DNA of 64,000 bases from Henningerozyma blattae CBS 6284 (lineage: Eukaryota; Ascomycota; Saccharomycetes; Saccharomycetales; Saccharomycetaceae). The translations under genes and the position numbers were made by a program. Positions 32,703 to 44,946 of this stretch are shown here, in pieces. Each line of letters opens with the position of its first letter. Position 1 is the first letter of the stretch. The notes beneath the pieces are model-generated. The model saw only the letters and a list, made by a program, of their open reading frames with translations. It was not told where the DNA came from and did no database searches. The stretch covers positions 62,001 to 126,000 of the forward strand of contig NC_020193.1 in the NCBI RefSeq assembly GCF_000315915.1. Reading direction: 5' to 3'.

Positions 32703-33968
32703 TTAGAATTGGGAGAATTTATCTTTGTTCCATGATAATTCAGATTGATCACCAATCTTTCTACCACCAAACATCCAGAATACCCCAAATACTAAGGCTA
32801 AGGCAGCACATATACAGCCACCGATTAAATAAACAATCCCTAGGAAGAAATTCTTACCACCAATTGGTGAACCATGAGTAATATAAATACCCTTTTTACC
32901 ATTAAATTCGGTAACTGGCCAATGTAAACCAATATCAATTTGGTATTCACCAGCTTCTAAGGATTCATTGTCATTACGACGAATTAATTTTGCAAATTTA
33001 TCAAATGCAGCTGGTCTCATCCAGTTTTGGAACTCCGGCCATTCTTGGATGTTTGGAACATTAGTTTCGTTATAACCATCTGGATACTTTTTAACCCAAT
33101 AAGGTGGTGGAGCAATTTCTGTATAATTATATTTTGTTTTCTTAAATCTTTGTCTATCGGAATGCCAGTTAGTATTTTTATTTGTTAAAGAATAATTTTT
33201 AGTTGGGTCTTGAACATTTGTTAATTGAAATGGAAAAGAATCATTAAACATGGAATTGGCGATTAATCCACAGGGGTAGTACAACTTACCTTCTTCATTT
33301 CTAGATAGCGGTTTACAATTAATACCTGTATTCTCATGAATCTTCTTATAATCAGCCTCCATACCCCTTAACTGATCCTCACTATACGATAATACATAAC
33401 GTCTGTGATTTGGAGAGAAGTTTTCCAACAAGTAATTTACATAAACATTCTTTTTTATAGTTTCGGGGACAATAAATCTTATTTCACATGTACCTCTTTC
33501 CTCAGAATCGTCATTAACGTTATCAATAAATCTCCATTGTGGAGCAGTATTAAATGTTTTGTTCTTATGAAAATCATAATTATATTGTTTTTCATCCATA
33601 GAACCCCATGAACCATCACTTGGAGCAGAATTTTTACATTCGTGATAATATATTACTATTTCATCGACTCTGCTGGAGATGGCCAAGGTGCAACCACCAA
33701 CAATGACGAATATGAATGCAATAATGAAATAAATCGGTAGGACAGTTTGTGGGGTATAAACTGGGTTCCAAGCCGCTATTCTTTGTTGTGTAAATTTGTT
33801 CTCTTTGGGCCTTCTGTTCTTAATGATACGAGGACCAGAATCTTCGAAGTCTTCTAATTCAGAGGCATCTAATTCTTCTTCCACTTCCTGTACAGGATCG
33901 GGAGTAGCAGAAGCCTTTTCCTTACGATGGAAAACACCCACCTTTGTTAAATCAAAGTTTGCCATCAC
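32703..33968 (-). CDS. LEM3: CDC50-family flippase subunit
   Basis: Non-catalytic beta subunit of P4-ATPase phospholipid flippases (partner of Dnf1/Dnf2 in S. cerevisiae). 421 residues against 414. Topology is typical: cytoplasmic N terminus with KNRRPKE, a first membrane span near residues 76-98 (LPIYFIIAFIFVIVGG), a large N-glycosylatable ectodomain with the conserved Cys pairs, and a second span near 375-400. The strings YYPCGLIANSMFND and HWPVTEFNGKKGIY are diagnostic. Translation could start at the second ATG (33965), giving MANFDLTKV, which aligns better with the S. cerevisiae start. CDC50 is a paralogue, but synteny with KRE1 favours LEM3. Confidence 0.94.
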   Translation of the reverse strand: MMANFDLTKVGVFHRKEKASATPDPVQEVEEELDASELEDFEDSGPRIIKNRRPKENKFTQQRIAAWNPVYTPQTVLPIYFIIAFIFVIVGGCTLAISSRVDEIVIYYHECKNSAPSDGSWGSMDEKQYNYDFHKNKTFNTAPQWRFIDNVNDDSEERGTCEIRFIVPETIKKNVYVNYLLENFSPNHRRYVLSYSEDQLRGMEADYKKIHENTGINCKPLSRNEEGKLYYPCGLIANSMFNDSFPFQLTNVQDPTKNYSLTNKNTNWHSDRQRFKKTKYNYTEIAPPPYWVKKYPDGYNETNVPNIQEWPEFQNWMRPAAFDKFAKLIRRNDNESLEAGEYQIDIGLHWPVTEFNGKKGIYITHGSPIGGKNFFLGIVYLIGGCICAALALVFGVFWMFGGRKIGDQSELSWNKDKFSQF

Positions 33969-34743
33969 TATGACTTGCGCTAATATGCTTTTGGTTTGAT
34001 TATTGAAGTCTTTTGTTCTTTATACCAAGGTGTTTCTTAATATTATATTTTTTCAATGGAATGTGTTGATCCGGTAAATTAAATTCTAGTATTTCAGTTC
34101 TCGAATTGAAAGTTTCGTGTCGCGTTTCACGTGATAATTACCCCTTCAGGACGAAAAGCCATGAACGAAAAATATCATCTAAACTGTATTGTTGACAATT
34201 ATTAATGGGTTATACGAACTAGGTTGTCATACGTATATTTTTCTTTATATCACTGATAATGTAACAATAATTCTCTAAAGTAACCTTTAAAACAATCACT
34301 AATAAAAAACAGATCATTTCAGTAATACTTGATATGATATATACATAATAAATAGTACATGCAATGTTACAAATTTTTAGCAATGGAAAGTAGTATTAGG
34401 ATAGCCTCCATTCTATAGCTTTACAAAAGAGAAATATTAAGCTGAACCTTATATGCTTTCGATTTCTAAGAGTATATAAGAACTATTCTAAAATAGGGTG
34501 ACTTTGTTATGTTGTGTAATATTATAGTTTAAACCTACATATAACACTTACCCAGTTCTTTCTTACTTTGACTTTTTCCAAAGTGGATTTGATGCTATTA
34601 GGATGACTTAGGCTATTTCGCGTCCTTTATTTAACCATTAAAATTTAACTTACTCATTTTCTTAACTATAAAAAAAACCCCTTGAGCTCAAGCAGCAAGT
34701 TTAAATAACTGAATCACAGTTAAATACTAATTCAAATACTGAC
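33969..34743. promoter_or_regulatory. Divergent LEM3-PEX6 promoter region
   Basis: AT-rich, with one TTCACGTGA-type E-box (CACGTG at 34128-34133) near LEM3. I looked for but did not find a convincing oleate response element for PEX6. No gene seen. Confidence 0.4.
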
Positions 34744-37700
34744 ATGTACAAAGAAACAGAACTTAATGATGCTATTAATGTTATTTTACTATTTGATTCA
34801 CAGGTAGATCCCTCCACCTGCAGAATTTCGATGGCTCTGTTCAGAGAGCTTGGTAATTGTCAACATGCTTGCATCGATATTCCTAGTTATACAAATATTA
34901 TTCGAGAAAGTAGAGCTATCAATATTGTAGTAGATTCATCGATTACTGGTGACAACAGAATTGTAGTGAATCCATTATTATTTGGAACCGATACAGACCT
35001 CCCAACAATAAACACTGCAACAATAAGACAATTAGAAAATACCATCGAGATGTTGGAAGCAGTTAAAATTTTGCTAACTGCAAATTTATATGATAGGTTA
35101 CATAACCTTGGAAAAAAGGAAGAAATTTTAGAATTTTTCAGAATTAAATACAATTTACAAGAAGATAAATCTATATTGAATAAAAATGAATCACTAGATA
35201 TCGTACATTGCAAAATCATTGATTGTTATCCATTTAATCATGGATTTGTCAACTTTAAAAAGACTAAGTTTATATTTAAGAAGGATATCGACAATATTTT
35301 GGGATTAAAGACTCATTTTCCAATTTTAAAGCAAGAAATGCCCTTGCAATCTGTCGAGCTTCCAATAAAATGTCTACCTATACCTATAACCAATGATTTA
35401 ATAAAACCGTCTCCTCCTAAGGATGGAGATTTAACCATATGTGGCTTTGTTAGTCCTGATATTCTATTAGCATTAGGAATTGCAAGTGGAGATTCAGTTG
35501 TCATTATGTCTGAACATAACAAGAAAGCCATAAAATTATATACTTTACTATCACCCAGTTCCCTCCCGAGCCAGATATTGTACCTTCATCCTCGCATTAA
35601 AGCGTCATTTACTGGTATTCCTAAAATAAAGATATTAAACAACTCACTAACTCTGTATGATATTCATGTGACTCCAATTGCATCAGTTGTTTCCTTGGCG
35701 AAGGTAGGCTCTTTACTACAAGTACAGAAAGTGCATCAAAGTAACATTATTTATAATCTACAGGTCTATTTTAAATCAGCAAAGAGAATACTTCAAAAAG
35801 GTGATATGATTCCTATTTCATTTGATAGCAATGTTTCGAGCAACACAACAGAGTCCAATATAATATATCAACAAAGTAAGAAAAAAGACTCTCTTGTGTG
35901 GTTTATTGTGGATCAGATAAAATATGACAAGACAAATATAATATCTCAATACAGTGATATTGAAATTGCTGCTGTTGATCCCACTCAAACCAAACTTCTA
36001 ACATCTAATATAGTTTCTAGACAAAATATGACCAAAACCGAATGTGATCTTGGGAGATTTTTTAATCTTGGAAAGAATATCGAGTTTAACAATAATATAT
36101 TTCCCTATGTACCAATATTGAAGAATAGATTGACAGTACTAAATTCCTGCTCATCTAAAGGTATCGCACATGGTGCATTTATTATTATTCATTCACATAC
36201 TGCCAATGTTGGAAAGCGACAAGTTGTCAAGAGTATTGCGCTTGACCTGGGAATTGAACTTATCGAAATAGACTGTATGTATTTAAATGCCACACAAGGA
36301 ACATTAGATGATGTCAATAAAATAATTGCCACTATAGAAGCTCGATTAGAAGCAATATTGCCCTACGTTCATTCATCCATTGTTTTACTCTCGCATTTGG
36401 ATGTAATATTAATGAGAAAAGATGCAAATCATGATATAATAGGTGCAAGATTAGCTGAAATTCTTGATATAGAATTAACTCATCTAATTGAAGAATATTC
36501 TAGCAATTACCCTGGGACAATATTTATTTCAACTATGAATGATTATGACAAACTACCTTCAAATTTACTATCTATAAGAACCTTTGAGCTAGAAATTCCA
36601 GTACCTTCTGCATCTCAAAGAACCTCGATCTTTAATTGGTATTTATTCTTTGAAAATTTAAACGAAGTATCTTATAATAATATTGTTATTCGAACTACTA
36701 GAGATATTGATATTGCTAAGTTTTCTCAAATGTCCGCTGGGTTAACTCCATTAGACATAAAACTGATCGTTGAAACTTCTAAGTCTAAATGTTTAAGAAG
36801 TTATTTAAAGAACAAGAATTCGAGATTTGTAAAAGGAGTACCAAATATTTGCTATATGTCTAATGAGGTCATTATAGGAATGATTGATGATGCAAGAGCT
36901 GAATATTCTAGATCAATTGGTGCTCCTACGATTCCAAATGTTTTGTGGGATGATGTAGGTGGTGTAGAACATGCTAAGAAGGAAATTTTAGATACCATAG
37001 ATATGCCTTTGAAACACCCAGAACTATTTTCATCAGGAATGAAGAAAAGAAGTGGTCTTTTGTTTTACGGCCCACCGGGTACTGGTAAAACATTAATTGC
37101 GAAAGCTATTGCAACTAACTTTTCATTAAATTTTTTTAGCGTTAAAGGTCCAGAACTTTTAAATATGTATATTGGAGAATCTGAAGCTAATGTTAGAAGA
37201 GTATTTCAAAAGGCAAGAGATGCAAAACCGTGTGTTATATTTTTTGATGAATTAGACTCTGTAGCACCAAAGAGGGGTAATCAGGGAGATTCTGGTGGTG
37301 TGATGGATCGAATTGTTTCTCAGCTACTTGCGGAATTAGATGGAATGAACTCAAACGGTGATGGAATTTTTGTAATAGGCGCTACCAACAGGCCCGATTT
37401 ACTAGATGAAGCATTACTAAGACCTGGTAGATTTGATACCTTATTATATCTTGGTTTAGCAGACACGGATGAGAAGCAGATCAATATATTACAAGCTTTA
37501 ACACGAAAATTTAATCTAGCAGATGATCTTAAATTAGAAGATATAGCTAAAATGTGTCCATACAATTATACTGGTGCAGATTTTTATGCATTATGCTCAG
37601 ATGCAATGCTTGCTGCTATGACGAGAGTTGCTGAGGAAACTGATCAAAAATTAAAGGACTATAATAAAAATAATGATAAACAGCTTTCTATTAAACAATG

Positions 37701-37863
37701 GTTTGACCAAATATGTACACCAGAAGATATTACAATAAAAGTTTCAAACACAGATTTTGAAAAATCCTTAAAACAATTAGTTCCTAGTATATCAGAAGGA
37801 GAATTGCAACATTATTTAAATATCAAACATAAATTTGAAAATTCAAAAGAAAATAAGCCTTAG
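34744..37863 (+). CDS. PEX6: Peroxisomal AAA ATPase Pex6
   Basis: With Pex1 forms the hexameric motor that extracts ubiquitinated Pex5 from the peroxisomal membrane, recycling the import receptor. 1039 residues, against 1030 in S. cerevisiae. The N-terminal half is poorly conserved. The D1 ATPase module (about 475-690) is degenerate, with HSHTANVGKRQ in place of a normal Walker A, as is usual for Pex6. The D2 module is canonical: Walker A GPPGTGKT at residues 776-783, Walker B VIFFDELDS, then GNQGDSGGVMDR and the arginine-finger region ALLRPGRFD. Its place beside RPD3 matches S. cerevisiae YNL329C/YNL330C. Confidence 0.96.
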   Translation: MYKETELNDAINVILLFDSQVDPSTCRISMALFRELGNCQHACIDIPSYTNIIRESRAINIVVDSSITGDNRIVVNPLLFGTDTDLPTINTATIRQLENTIEMLEAVKILLTANLYDRLHNLGKKEEILEFFRIKYNLQEDKSILNKNESLDIVHCKIIDCYPFNHGFVNFKKTKFIFKKDIDNILGLKTHFPILKQEMPLQSVELPIKCLPIPITNDLIKPSPPKDGDLTICGFVSPDILLALGIASGDSVVIMSEHNKKAIKLYTLLSPSSLPSQILYLHPRIKASFTGIPKIKILNNSLTLYDIHVTPIASVVSLAKVGSLLQVQKVHQSNIIYNLQVYFKSAKRILQKGDMIPISFDSNVSSNTTESNIIYQQSKKKDSLVWFIVDQIKYDKTNIISQYSDIEIAAVDPTQTKLLTSNIVSRQNMTKTECDLGRFFNLGKNIEFNNNIFPYVPILKNRLTVLNSCSSKGIAHGAFIIIHSHTANVGKRQVVKSIALDLGIELIEIDCMYLNATQGTLDDVNKIIATIEARLEAILPYVHSSIVLLSHLDVILMRKDANHDIIGARLAEILDIELTHLIEEYSSNYPGTIFISTMNDYDKLPSNLLSIRTFELEIPVPSASQRTSIFNWYLFFENLNEVSYNNIVIRTTRDIDIAKFSQMSAGLTPLDIKLIVETSKSKCLRSYLKNKNSRFVKGVPNICYMSNEVIIGMIDDARAEYSRSIGAPTIPNVLWDDVGGVEHAKKEILDTIDMPLKHPELFSSGMKKRSGLLFYGPPGTGKTLIAKAIATNFSLNFFSVKGPELLNMYIGESEANVRRVFQKARDAKPCVIFFDELDSVAPKRGNQGDSGGVMDRIVSQLLAELDGMNSNGDGIFVIGATNRPDLLDEALLRPGRFDTLLYLGLADTDEKQINILQALTRKFNLADDLKLEDIAKMCPYNYTGADFYALCSDAMLAAMTRVAEETDQKLKDYNKNNDKQLSIKQWFDQICTPEDITIKVSNTDFEKSLKQLVPSISEGELQHYLNIKHKFENSKENKP

Positions 37864-38392
37864 ATAGTCATACTGAAAGAATATTAAACAGTTGGTCTTC
37901 AAGGAACAATTTAAGTAATAAATTTATAACAATCTACATGATTTATATTTTGCATTAAATACCAAATAGTTTGATATGTTCTTATAGAGATCAGATGACC
38001 AACCTATTGCTATTAAAATGTCAGAAGGGGTTATTACAAAACACTATTTTGCAGTCTCCAGTTGTTTCCAGAAATTCCCTTTTATTTTTTATTAATTAAA
38101 AAAGAGCGCTGTTTAACTGAAAGATTCTTTAACAAGCGAAATTCGCTTAAAGCGAAGGGAATAAATTCTATATGAAGAATTTAAAAATTAGAATAACTTT
38201 AGCTAGTTTGATCTAATTAAACACTAAAAACTGTATAACGATAATAATTTAAACCATTGGAAATTTCATAATTGAGTTTCATACCTTCGCTTTTATATTT
38301 GGATTATTAAGAAAGAAATTAAGAACCATTATTCGTTAGAATACACACAGGATACATCTATAAAGAAAAATTTCTATAATAGCCTAAAAAAA
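37864..38392. other. PEX6-RPD3 spacer
   Basis: Tandem (same-strand) spacer with the PEX6 terminator and RPD3 promoter. AAGCGAA/TTCGCTT repeats at 38135-38157 form a small inverted repeat with an extra direct copy. No gene seen. Confidence 0.4.
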
Positions 38393-39694
38393 ATGGTCTT
38401 CGAAGCAAAGCCATTTGATCCTATTACAGTTAAGCCTAATGATAAGAAACGTGTTGCATACTTCTATGATGCAGACGTTGGTAATTATGCATACGGTGCA
38501 GGCCATCCTATGAAACCACACAGAATAAGAATGACCCATTCGTTAATTATGAATTATGGTCTCTACAAAAATATGGAGATTTATAGGGCAAAACCTGCTA
38601 CGAAGCAAGAGATGTGTCAGTTCCATACAGATGAATATATTGATTTTTTATCTCGTGTTACACCTGATAACTTGGATATGTTTAAGAAAGAAAGTGTGAA
38701 ATTCAATGTCGGTGATGATTGTCCAGTGTTTGATGGTCTCTATGAATATTGTAGTATTTCTGGTGGGGGTTCCATGGAAGGTGCTGCAAGATTAAATAGA
38801 GGCAAATGTGATGTAGCAATCAATTATGCAGGGGGATTGCATCATGCTAAAAAATCGGAAGCCTCGGGGTTTTGTTTTTTAAATGATATTGTTTTAGGTA
38901 TCATTGAATTACTCAGATATCATCCAAGAGTCTTATACATAGATATCGACGTTCATCATGGTGATGGTGTCGAAGAAGCTTTTTACACAACCGACCGTGT
39001 CATGACATGTTCATTTCATAAATATGGTGAATTTTTCCCAGGTACTGGTGAATTAAGAGATACTGGTGTTGGTAACGGTAAGAATTATGCTGTTAACGTG
39101 CCATTAAGGGATGGGATTGACGATGCAACATACAGATCAGTTTTTGAACCAGTAATATCGAAAATTATGGAATGGTACCAACCATCAGCAGTTGTGCTAC
39201 AATGTGGTGGTGATTCTTTATCAGGAGATCGTTTGGGGTGCTTCAACCTTTCGATGCAAGGTCATGCAAATTGTGTCAACTTTGTCAAATCTTTTAATAT
39301 TCCAATGATGGTCGTTGGTGGTGGTGGTTATACAATGAGAAATGTTGCCAGAACTTGGTGCTTTGAGACTGGTTTATTAAATAATGTGATTTTGGACTCA
39401 GAATTGCCATACAATGATTACTACGAGTATTATGGCCCAGATTACAAATTGGATGTTAGGCCATCAAATATGTTTAACGTAAATACACCAGAATACTTGG
39501 ATAAGATCCTAACGACTATTTTCTCCAACTTAGAACATACAAAATATGCTCCTAGTGTACAGCTAAATCATGTGCCAAGAGATCCAGAAGATCAAGGGGA
39601 TGTAGAGGAAGATTCCACCGAAGCCAAGGATACAAAGGGTGGTTCCCAATACGCTAGAGACCAGATTGTGGAAAGTACAAACGAATTTTATTGA
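38393..39694 (+). CDS. RPD3: Class I histone deacetylase Rpd3
   Basis: Catalytic subunit of the Rpd3L and Rpd3S complexes; removes acetyl groups from histone tails in the nucleus. 433 residues, the S. cerevisiae length. The catalytic pair His150-His151 is in GGLHHAKK, and the zinc/charge-relay residues are in [15 protein letters not shown] and [11 protein letters not shown]. The loop [14 protein letters not shown] is intact. The acidic tail ([13 protein letters not shown]) diverges, as usual. Nothing unusual except the strong conservation. Confidence 0.98.
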   Translation: MVFEAKPFDPITVKPNDKKRVAYFYDADVGNYAYGAGHPMKPHRIRMTHSLIMNYGLYKNMEIYRAKPATKQEMCQFHTDEYIDFLSRVTPDNLDMFKKESVKFNVGDDCPVFDGLYEYCSISGGGSMEGAARLNRGKCDVAINYAGGLHHAKKSEASGFCFLNDIVLGIIELLRYHPRVLYIDIDVHHGDGVEEAFYTTDRVMTCSFHKYGEFFPGTGELRDTGVGNGKNYAVNVPLRDGIDDATYRSVFEPVISKIMEWYQPSAVVLQCGGDSLSGDRLGCFNLSMQGHANCVNFVKSFNIPMMVVGGGGYTMRNVARTWCFETGLLNNVILDSELPYNDYYEYYGPDYKLDVRPSNMFNVNTPEYLDKILTTIFSNLEHTKYAPSVQLNHVPRDPEDQGDVEEDSTEAKDTKGGSQYARDQIVESTNEFY

Positions 39695-40662
<968 letters not shown>

Positions 40663-40906
40663 TCAAATAACTTTCATATAATATATATCGATAACTTTCA
40701 CGCTAATGATCTGTTTTTAATATTTTACAATTCGTAATTTTCTTATACCGTAAACTACAGAATTTAATATTAAAAGGAAAAATAATTAATTATAGAAACT
40801 ATATTAATATATAGAAATGCCTTTGAAAATGTAATGATTATACCCTTAAAATCTGCTATGCTTATATACATACTTCATGTCTCTAAAAAAAAAAGAATTT
40901 TACAAT

Positions 40907-42451
40907 CTATAATAATGCACTTGTGATATTTTTCGACCTCTTTTTAGCTAATTGTCGTACTGCATCTCTTCTTTTACGCTTCATCTCCTTTAACCACAAA
41001 ATTCTATTTTCTCTAAATTCTTCTTCCCAATTATCCAGTAAGTTATCTTTACTGGAATCTTTTACTTTAACTAATTGTGTTTGACCAGTTAAAAAAGGTG
41101 AGTCTAAATGTGGGAAGAATAATCGATACTTCAAGGTATGATATTGATTAGATAAATTCTTGTCATTAATGGATTGGGCGTTTTTGTTGGAGGCATCAAA
41201 GTCATCATCATTATTAATATTTTTATTTTTGTCAATATCATCATCTGATTCTTCAATCAATTTAAATGAAGATGACTTTGACTCATCTTGAGGATTAAAT
41301 AATGTTCTTAATGTATTAACATTACTAATTGTACCGCTAGCCACTTCTGGAGCCTGTGTGTCGGCTTGTTTGTTACCAAATGTAGGTATAAACTCTTTAT
41401 CTTCGTCTTCACCTTCATAAGAATCCTCTTCAGTGTTTTTCTTATGACGAGAGGTTTTATCTTCATAATTATTATAACTGGTTTCACCGTTCTTTTTTTC
41501 TTTTGGTTTGTCTAATGATTTGTTCAAATTTTTGTTGGAAACTTCTCTATCACTATCGCTATCACCAAACTGGTGTTCGAGTTCATAATCTGAAGCACCG
41601 TACTCTTCATTTATAGCTTCGTCCTCCATATCCATAGGCTTATCAAAATTAAATCCTTGAAGCACTTGATTTAGAACATCTGTATTCTTCTGTTTTTCTA
41701 CTTTCAATACTTCTTCTTCTATATTATCACCTTCTTCAATATTATTGTCTGCGTCTTCTGTTTTACTATCAGTTGGATGACTTGTAGCTGAAATGGTGAT
41801 GCGGTCTTTGCCACTTCTCAAATGTATACTATGAGTTGCTCTACTGTAGTCCAATCTATCAACAATATGATTGGAACCATTACGCCATTTCTTATCAATA
41901 AATGTATAAACTAAGTCTCTTAAATCTTTATTTTTTTCATACCCCCACAATTTTATTTTATAACATTTGTAAACTTTCAAACTACCATTCACATCAATTC
42001 TGAAAGTAATATTACGTAATTGTGATTTTTGTCTTGGCGTTTTTCTTATTCTTCCATTCATGACATCACGATGATCTTTCCAACTCATAGAGATGTTTTC
42101 TAATTTCTTGTGAAATTTCCATTCTTTTTCCTTTTGTAAACGTTCTTTAATCATATTAATCTTTAAGTCTTGATCATGCTGTTTGGACCAACTTTCTTTC
42201 CAATCTGGTTTTGCAGTATCTATTTTTAATAAATTTTCTTTAAATTTAACATTATGAAAACTGTTTTTTAATTTTAAAAATGAGTTCTCATCTGGAAACT
42301 CCATACTCAAATAAGCAAAGCTACCCTTATTGTCAAATTCAGGATCTAAACATCTACCAAATTTGCTAAACCTTTCATACAAATCATTTAATACCCCCTC
42401 CACATTATGCTTTAAATTTCCTACAAATATTCTTTTTTCTACGTGTGACAT
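40907..42451 (-). CDS. NOP8: Nucleolar RNA-binding protein Nop8
   Basis: Nucleolar factor for 60S ribosomal subunit assembly, working with Nip7 and the exosome. 514 residues (484 in S. cerevisiae). An N-terminal RRM spans about residues 5-80, with RIFVGNL as RNP2 and GSFAYLSMEF near RNP1. Then come VKFKENLLKIDTAKPDWKESW (a Nop8-specific segment), a charged Asp/Glu/Lys-rich middle, and a basic C-terminal block with EEFRENRILWLKEMKRKRRD. The RIB4 neighbour matches S. cerevisiae YOL143C/YOL144W. Confidence 0.93.
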   Translation of the reverse strand: MSHVEKRIFVGNLKHNVEGVLNDLYERFSKFGRCLDPEFDNKGSFAYLSMEFPDENSFLKLKNSFHNVKFKENLLKIDTAKPDWKESWSKQHDQDLKINMIKERLQKEKEWKFHKKLENISMSWKDHRDVMNGRIRKTPRQKSQLRNITFRIDVNGSLKVYKCYKIKLWGYEKNKDLRDLVYTFIDKKWRNGSNHIVDRLDYSRATHSIHLRSGKDRITISATSHPTDSKTEDADNNIEEGDNIEEEVLKVEKQKNTDVLNQVLQGFNFDKPMDMEDEAINEEYGASDYELEHQFGDSDSDREVSNKNLNKSLDKPKEKKNGETSYNNYEDKTSRHKKNTEEDSYEGEDEDKEFIPTFGNKQADTQAPEVASGTISNVNTLRTLFNPQDESKSSSFKLIEESDDDIDKNKNINNDDDFDASNKNAQSINDKNLSNQYHTLKYRLFFPHLDSPFLTGQTQLVKVKDSSKDNLLDNWEEEFRENRILWLKEMKRKRRDAVRQLAKKRSKNITSALL

Positions 42452-42887
42452 TTCAAACTGCTATGAAAAAATAGAATTGTTTCAATCTACTTTAATAATT
42501 TTAATTGTTTATGCAATTAAGTCTTGAAGTATATATAATCTTTTGTAAAATTGTGTAAATGTAAACCTAATAAAACGGCTGCATTCATTAACATAGCTTT
42601 CAATTCTCATGCTTTTTGCATAACTCATCGCTTCTAAAATTTTCCACTACTCTATTCGATTCTTGCAGGCAAAATCAAACTTTCAAAATCAAACTTTCGG
42701 CATAATTTTAAATTCGCGTTCTTAAGAAAAACTAAAATTTGAAATAAAGAAATAACCAGCCAAAAGATTCTTAATTGATTAAAATTTGACAATAGTTAAG
42801 TTATATTAAATTTTAAGGACAATAAAATTGGCTACACAGTCTGAATTTTTTCCACATTTATAAACCATAAGAAATATAGTTCGTACA
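42452..42887. other. Divergent NOP8-RSC4 promoter region
   Basis: AT-rich divergent spacer. A 15-bp direct repeat (TCAAACTTTC with flanks) occurs at about 42671-42698. No gene or clear transcription-factor site seen. Confidence 0.35.
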
Positions 42888-44732
42888 ATGCCTCCAAGAA
42901 GAAAAAGAGTTTCCAAAGAAGAAGAAAATGAGAAAGATTCGGGAATTAATCATGACAACAATGCTGGAGGTAATGCAGATGCAACTGAATCAGCAGCCTC
43001 TCCTAGCGTAGTGAAGTATCCCCCTGGGAAGCATCCAAAGATAGAGGAAGATACACCTACTGTTGATTATGAGACTCCATTAGATCCAAGGTCTGAGCTA
43101 TTCACCGAGGAATGGAAAATTCCAAGATTCAACCTTTTCATTAATTTCATTTTAGATGAGCTAATCGAGAAATACAAACTCTTATTTAAAGATTTTATTA
43201 AATTACCCAGTAGAAAGTTTCACCCCCAATATTATTATAAAATTCAACAGCCAATTTCAATTAATGAAATCAAATCAAGAGATTATGAATTCAACAATGG
43301 TCCTAGAACTTTTCTGTTGGATGTCGAATTATTGACTAAGAATTGTAGAGCATATAATGAAACAGATACTTTAATTGTTAAAAATTCTATGCAGATTGTT
43401 AATTATATTAAATGTGAAATTTTAAGAGCTAAGAATATTACAAAGAATTATTTAATCTCCGATCCAATAAGGGTTAAATTATTAAACTATTTGGACAAGG
43501 TATACAAGGTAACCGACAAAGGAGTAGAAATGGAATTGGGCAACAAAATTTCGAATCTAGATGATAAACTTCACATTAGTGAACCATTTCAAGAATTGGT
43601 ATCTAAAGAAGATCTACCAGAATACTATGAGATAATACAGAAGCCACTAGCATTAGATACCATAAAGAATAACTTAGAATATGGCATTTATACAAAAATA
43701 TATGATTTTCTAATTGACATGCAGCTTCTATTTCAAAATGCCCTTGTATTTAATAGTTCAGATTCCCTTATTTATCAAGATGCAAGCAAATTATTGAATT
43801 ATTTCAACCATTTAATCGATAAAAAGTTCTTTGCTGAATTAATTGATGCGAGCGAAAGAGGTGAGCTAAAACTAGAATATGATAAAGTAGAATTTGAGCA
43901 ATATTTGGCAAATGGTGGTAACACCAAACCTCTAGCGGGACCATTATTACCAGATGATGATCATGACTTCGATTTTGATAACATAGAAGGGCTTGGAAAT
44001 GGTTATAATAGATCATTATTAACTGAAGATTATTTATTAAGTGGTAACGTAATACCAAGTACAACGACAAACGTCGATGCACTTGTGGCTAATGTCGATA
44101 CTAATGAAGTTAAGAGACGTAAATTATCACCAGAATTAGAAGACGAATCATTAAAAATAATGAAATATAATATTGTTAAGGCTGTTACTAAAGATTCCGC
44201 AGTAAGTCAATATCTGTTAGACAAGAAACAATTCACATTTATAAGGCAGGTCTCAATATTTTCATCAAAACATTTATATAACGTTGCAACTAAACCTATG
44301 TCAGGTTCAAGACCATCGTGCAATCAAAATTGGGTAGAGTATAAATTCATAGGTAAAGAGTTAAACCAGAATGAAAACGCATTTTCATTCTCTTTAGAAC
44401 CAATCCAATCATTCTTAACTCTGGAATCTACGTTGAATGAGAACAATAACACATCATTTGAAACTGTATTAATTATGAATAATGAAATTGTAAAGTCTGA
44501 TAAACAAGCAATAATGCAAAAACGTCAGCAGCAGCAAAATCAAATAAATCACGACACACATAATAAAGAAAATTCAATTGATTTGTCTAAGGATCAAAAT
44601 GAATCGTTGCTAGGCCCTGAGAAATTCGAATTAAGATTACATGAAGGTCTAAATCAATTGGAGTTCAGATGCACTGATAAAATATCTGGACAAATAGAAA
44701 AAATAAAATTCTGGATCTCCATATATCCATAA
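42888..44732 (+). CDS. RSC4: RSC chromatin-remodelling subunit with tandem bromodomains
   Basis: Component of the RSC nucleosome remodeller; reads acetylated histone H3 (Lys14 in S. cerevisiae). 614 residues (625 in S. cerevisiae). After a charged N terminus come two bromodomains at about residues 80-170 and 228-315, with acetyl-lysine-binding Asn in CRAYNETD and ALVFNSSDS. The first domain is divergent, as in Rsc4. The C terminus carries the Rsc4-specific block ending FRCTDKISGQIEKIKFWISIYP. The neighbour FOX2 matches S. cerevisiae YKR008W/YKR009C. Confidence 0.94.
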   Translation: MPPRRKRVSKEEENEKDSGINHDNNAGGNADATESAASPSVVKYPPGKHPKIEEDTPTVDYETPLDPRSELFTEEWKIPRFNLFINFILDELIEKYKLLFKDFIKLPSRKFHPQYYYKIQQPISINEIKSRDYEFNNGPRTFLLDVELLTKNCRAYNETDTLIVKNSMQIVNYIKCEILRAKNITKNYLISDPIRVKLLNYLDKVYKVTDKGVEMELGNKISNLDDKLHISEPFQELVSKEDLPEYYEIIQKPLALDTIKNNLEYGIYTKIYDFLIDMQLLFQNALVFNSSDSLIYQDASKLLNYFNHLIDKKFFAELIDASERGELKLEYDKVEFEQYLANGGNTKPLAGPLLPDDDHDFDFDNIEGLGNGYNRSLLTEDYLLSGNVIPSTTTNVDALVANVDTNEVKRRKLSPELEDESLKIMKYNIVKAVTKDSAVSQYLLDKKQFTFIRQVSIFSSKHLYNVATKPMSGSRPSCNQNWVEYKFIGKELNQNENAFSFSLEPIQSFLTLESTLNENNNTSFETVLIMNNEIVKSDKQAIMQKRQQQQNQINHDTHNKENSIDLSKDQNESLLGPEKFELRLHEGLNQLEFRCTDKISGQIEKIKFWISIYP

Positions 44733-44946
44733 CTTGGCTTCCTTTTAAATACTAATATTTAATAGTTGTAATATATAATCATTTTAAATAGTAAACCCAT
44801 CTTTTATTTCATTAATTTCAATTTGTTAAGAATATAAATATGTATTTAAAATAGTAGGACAAATAAACGAAAAGCTTAATAATAAACACCGATAGCTAAA
44901 AAGAGAGTATACAAAACCGTTTCAAAGTAATAAGATGAGAGTCAAC

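Noticed and set aside
36180..36420. Degenerate Walker motifs in the first ATPase module of PEX6 as a mutation
   Set aside because: Loss of the canonical D1 motifs is normal for Pex6 proteins.
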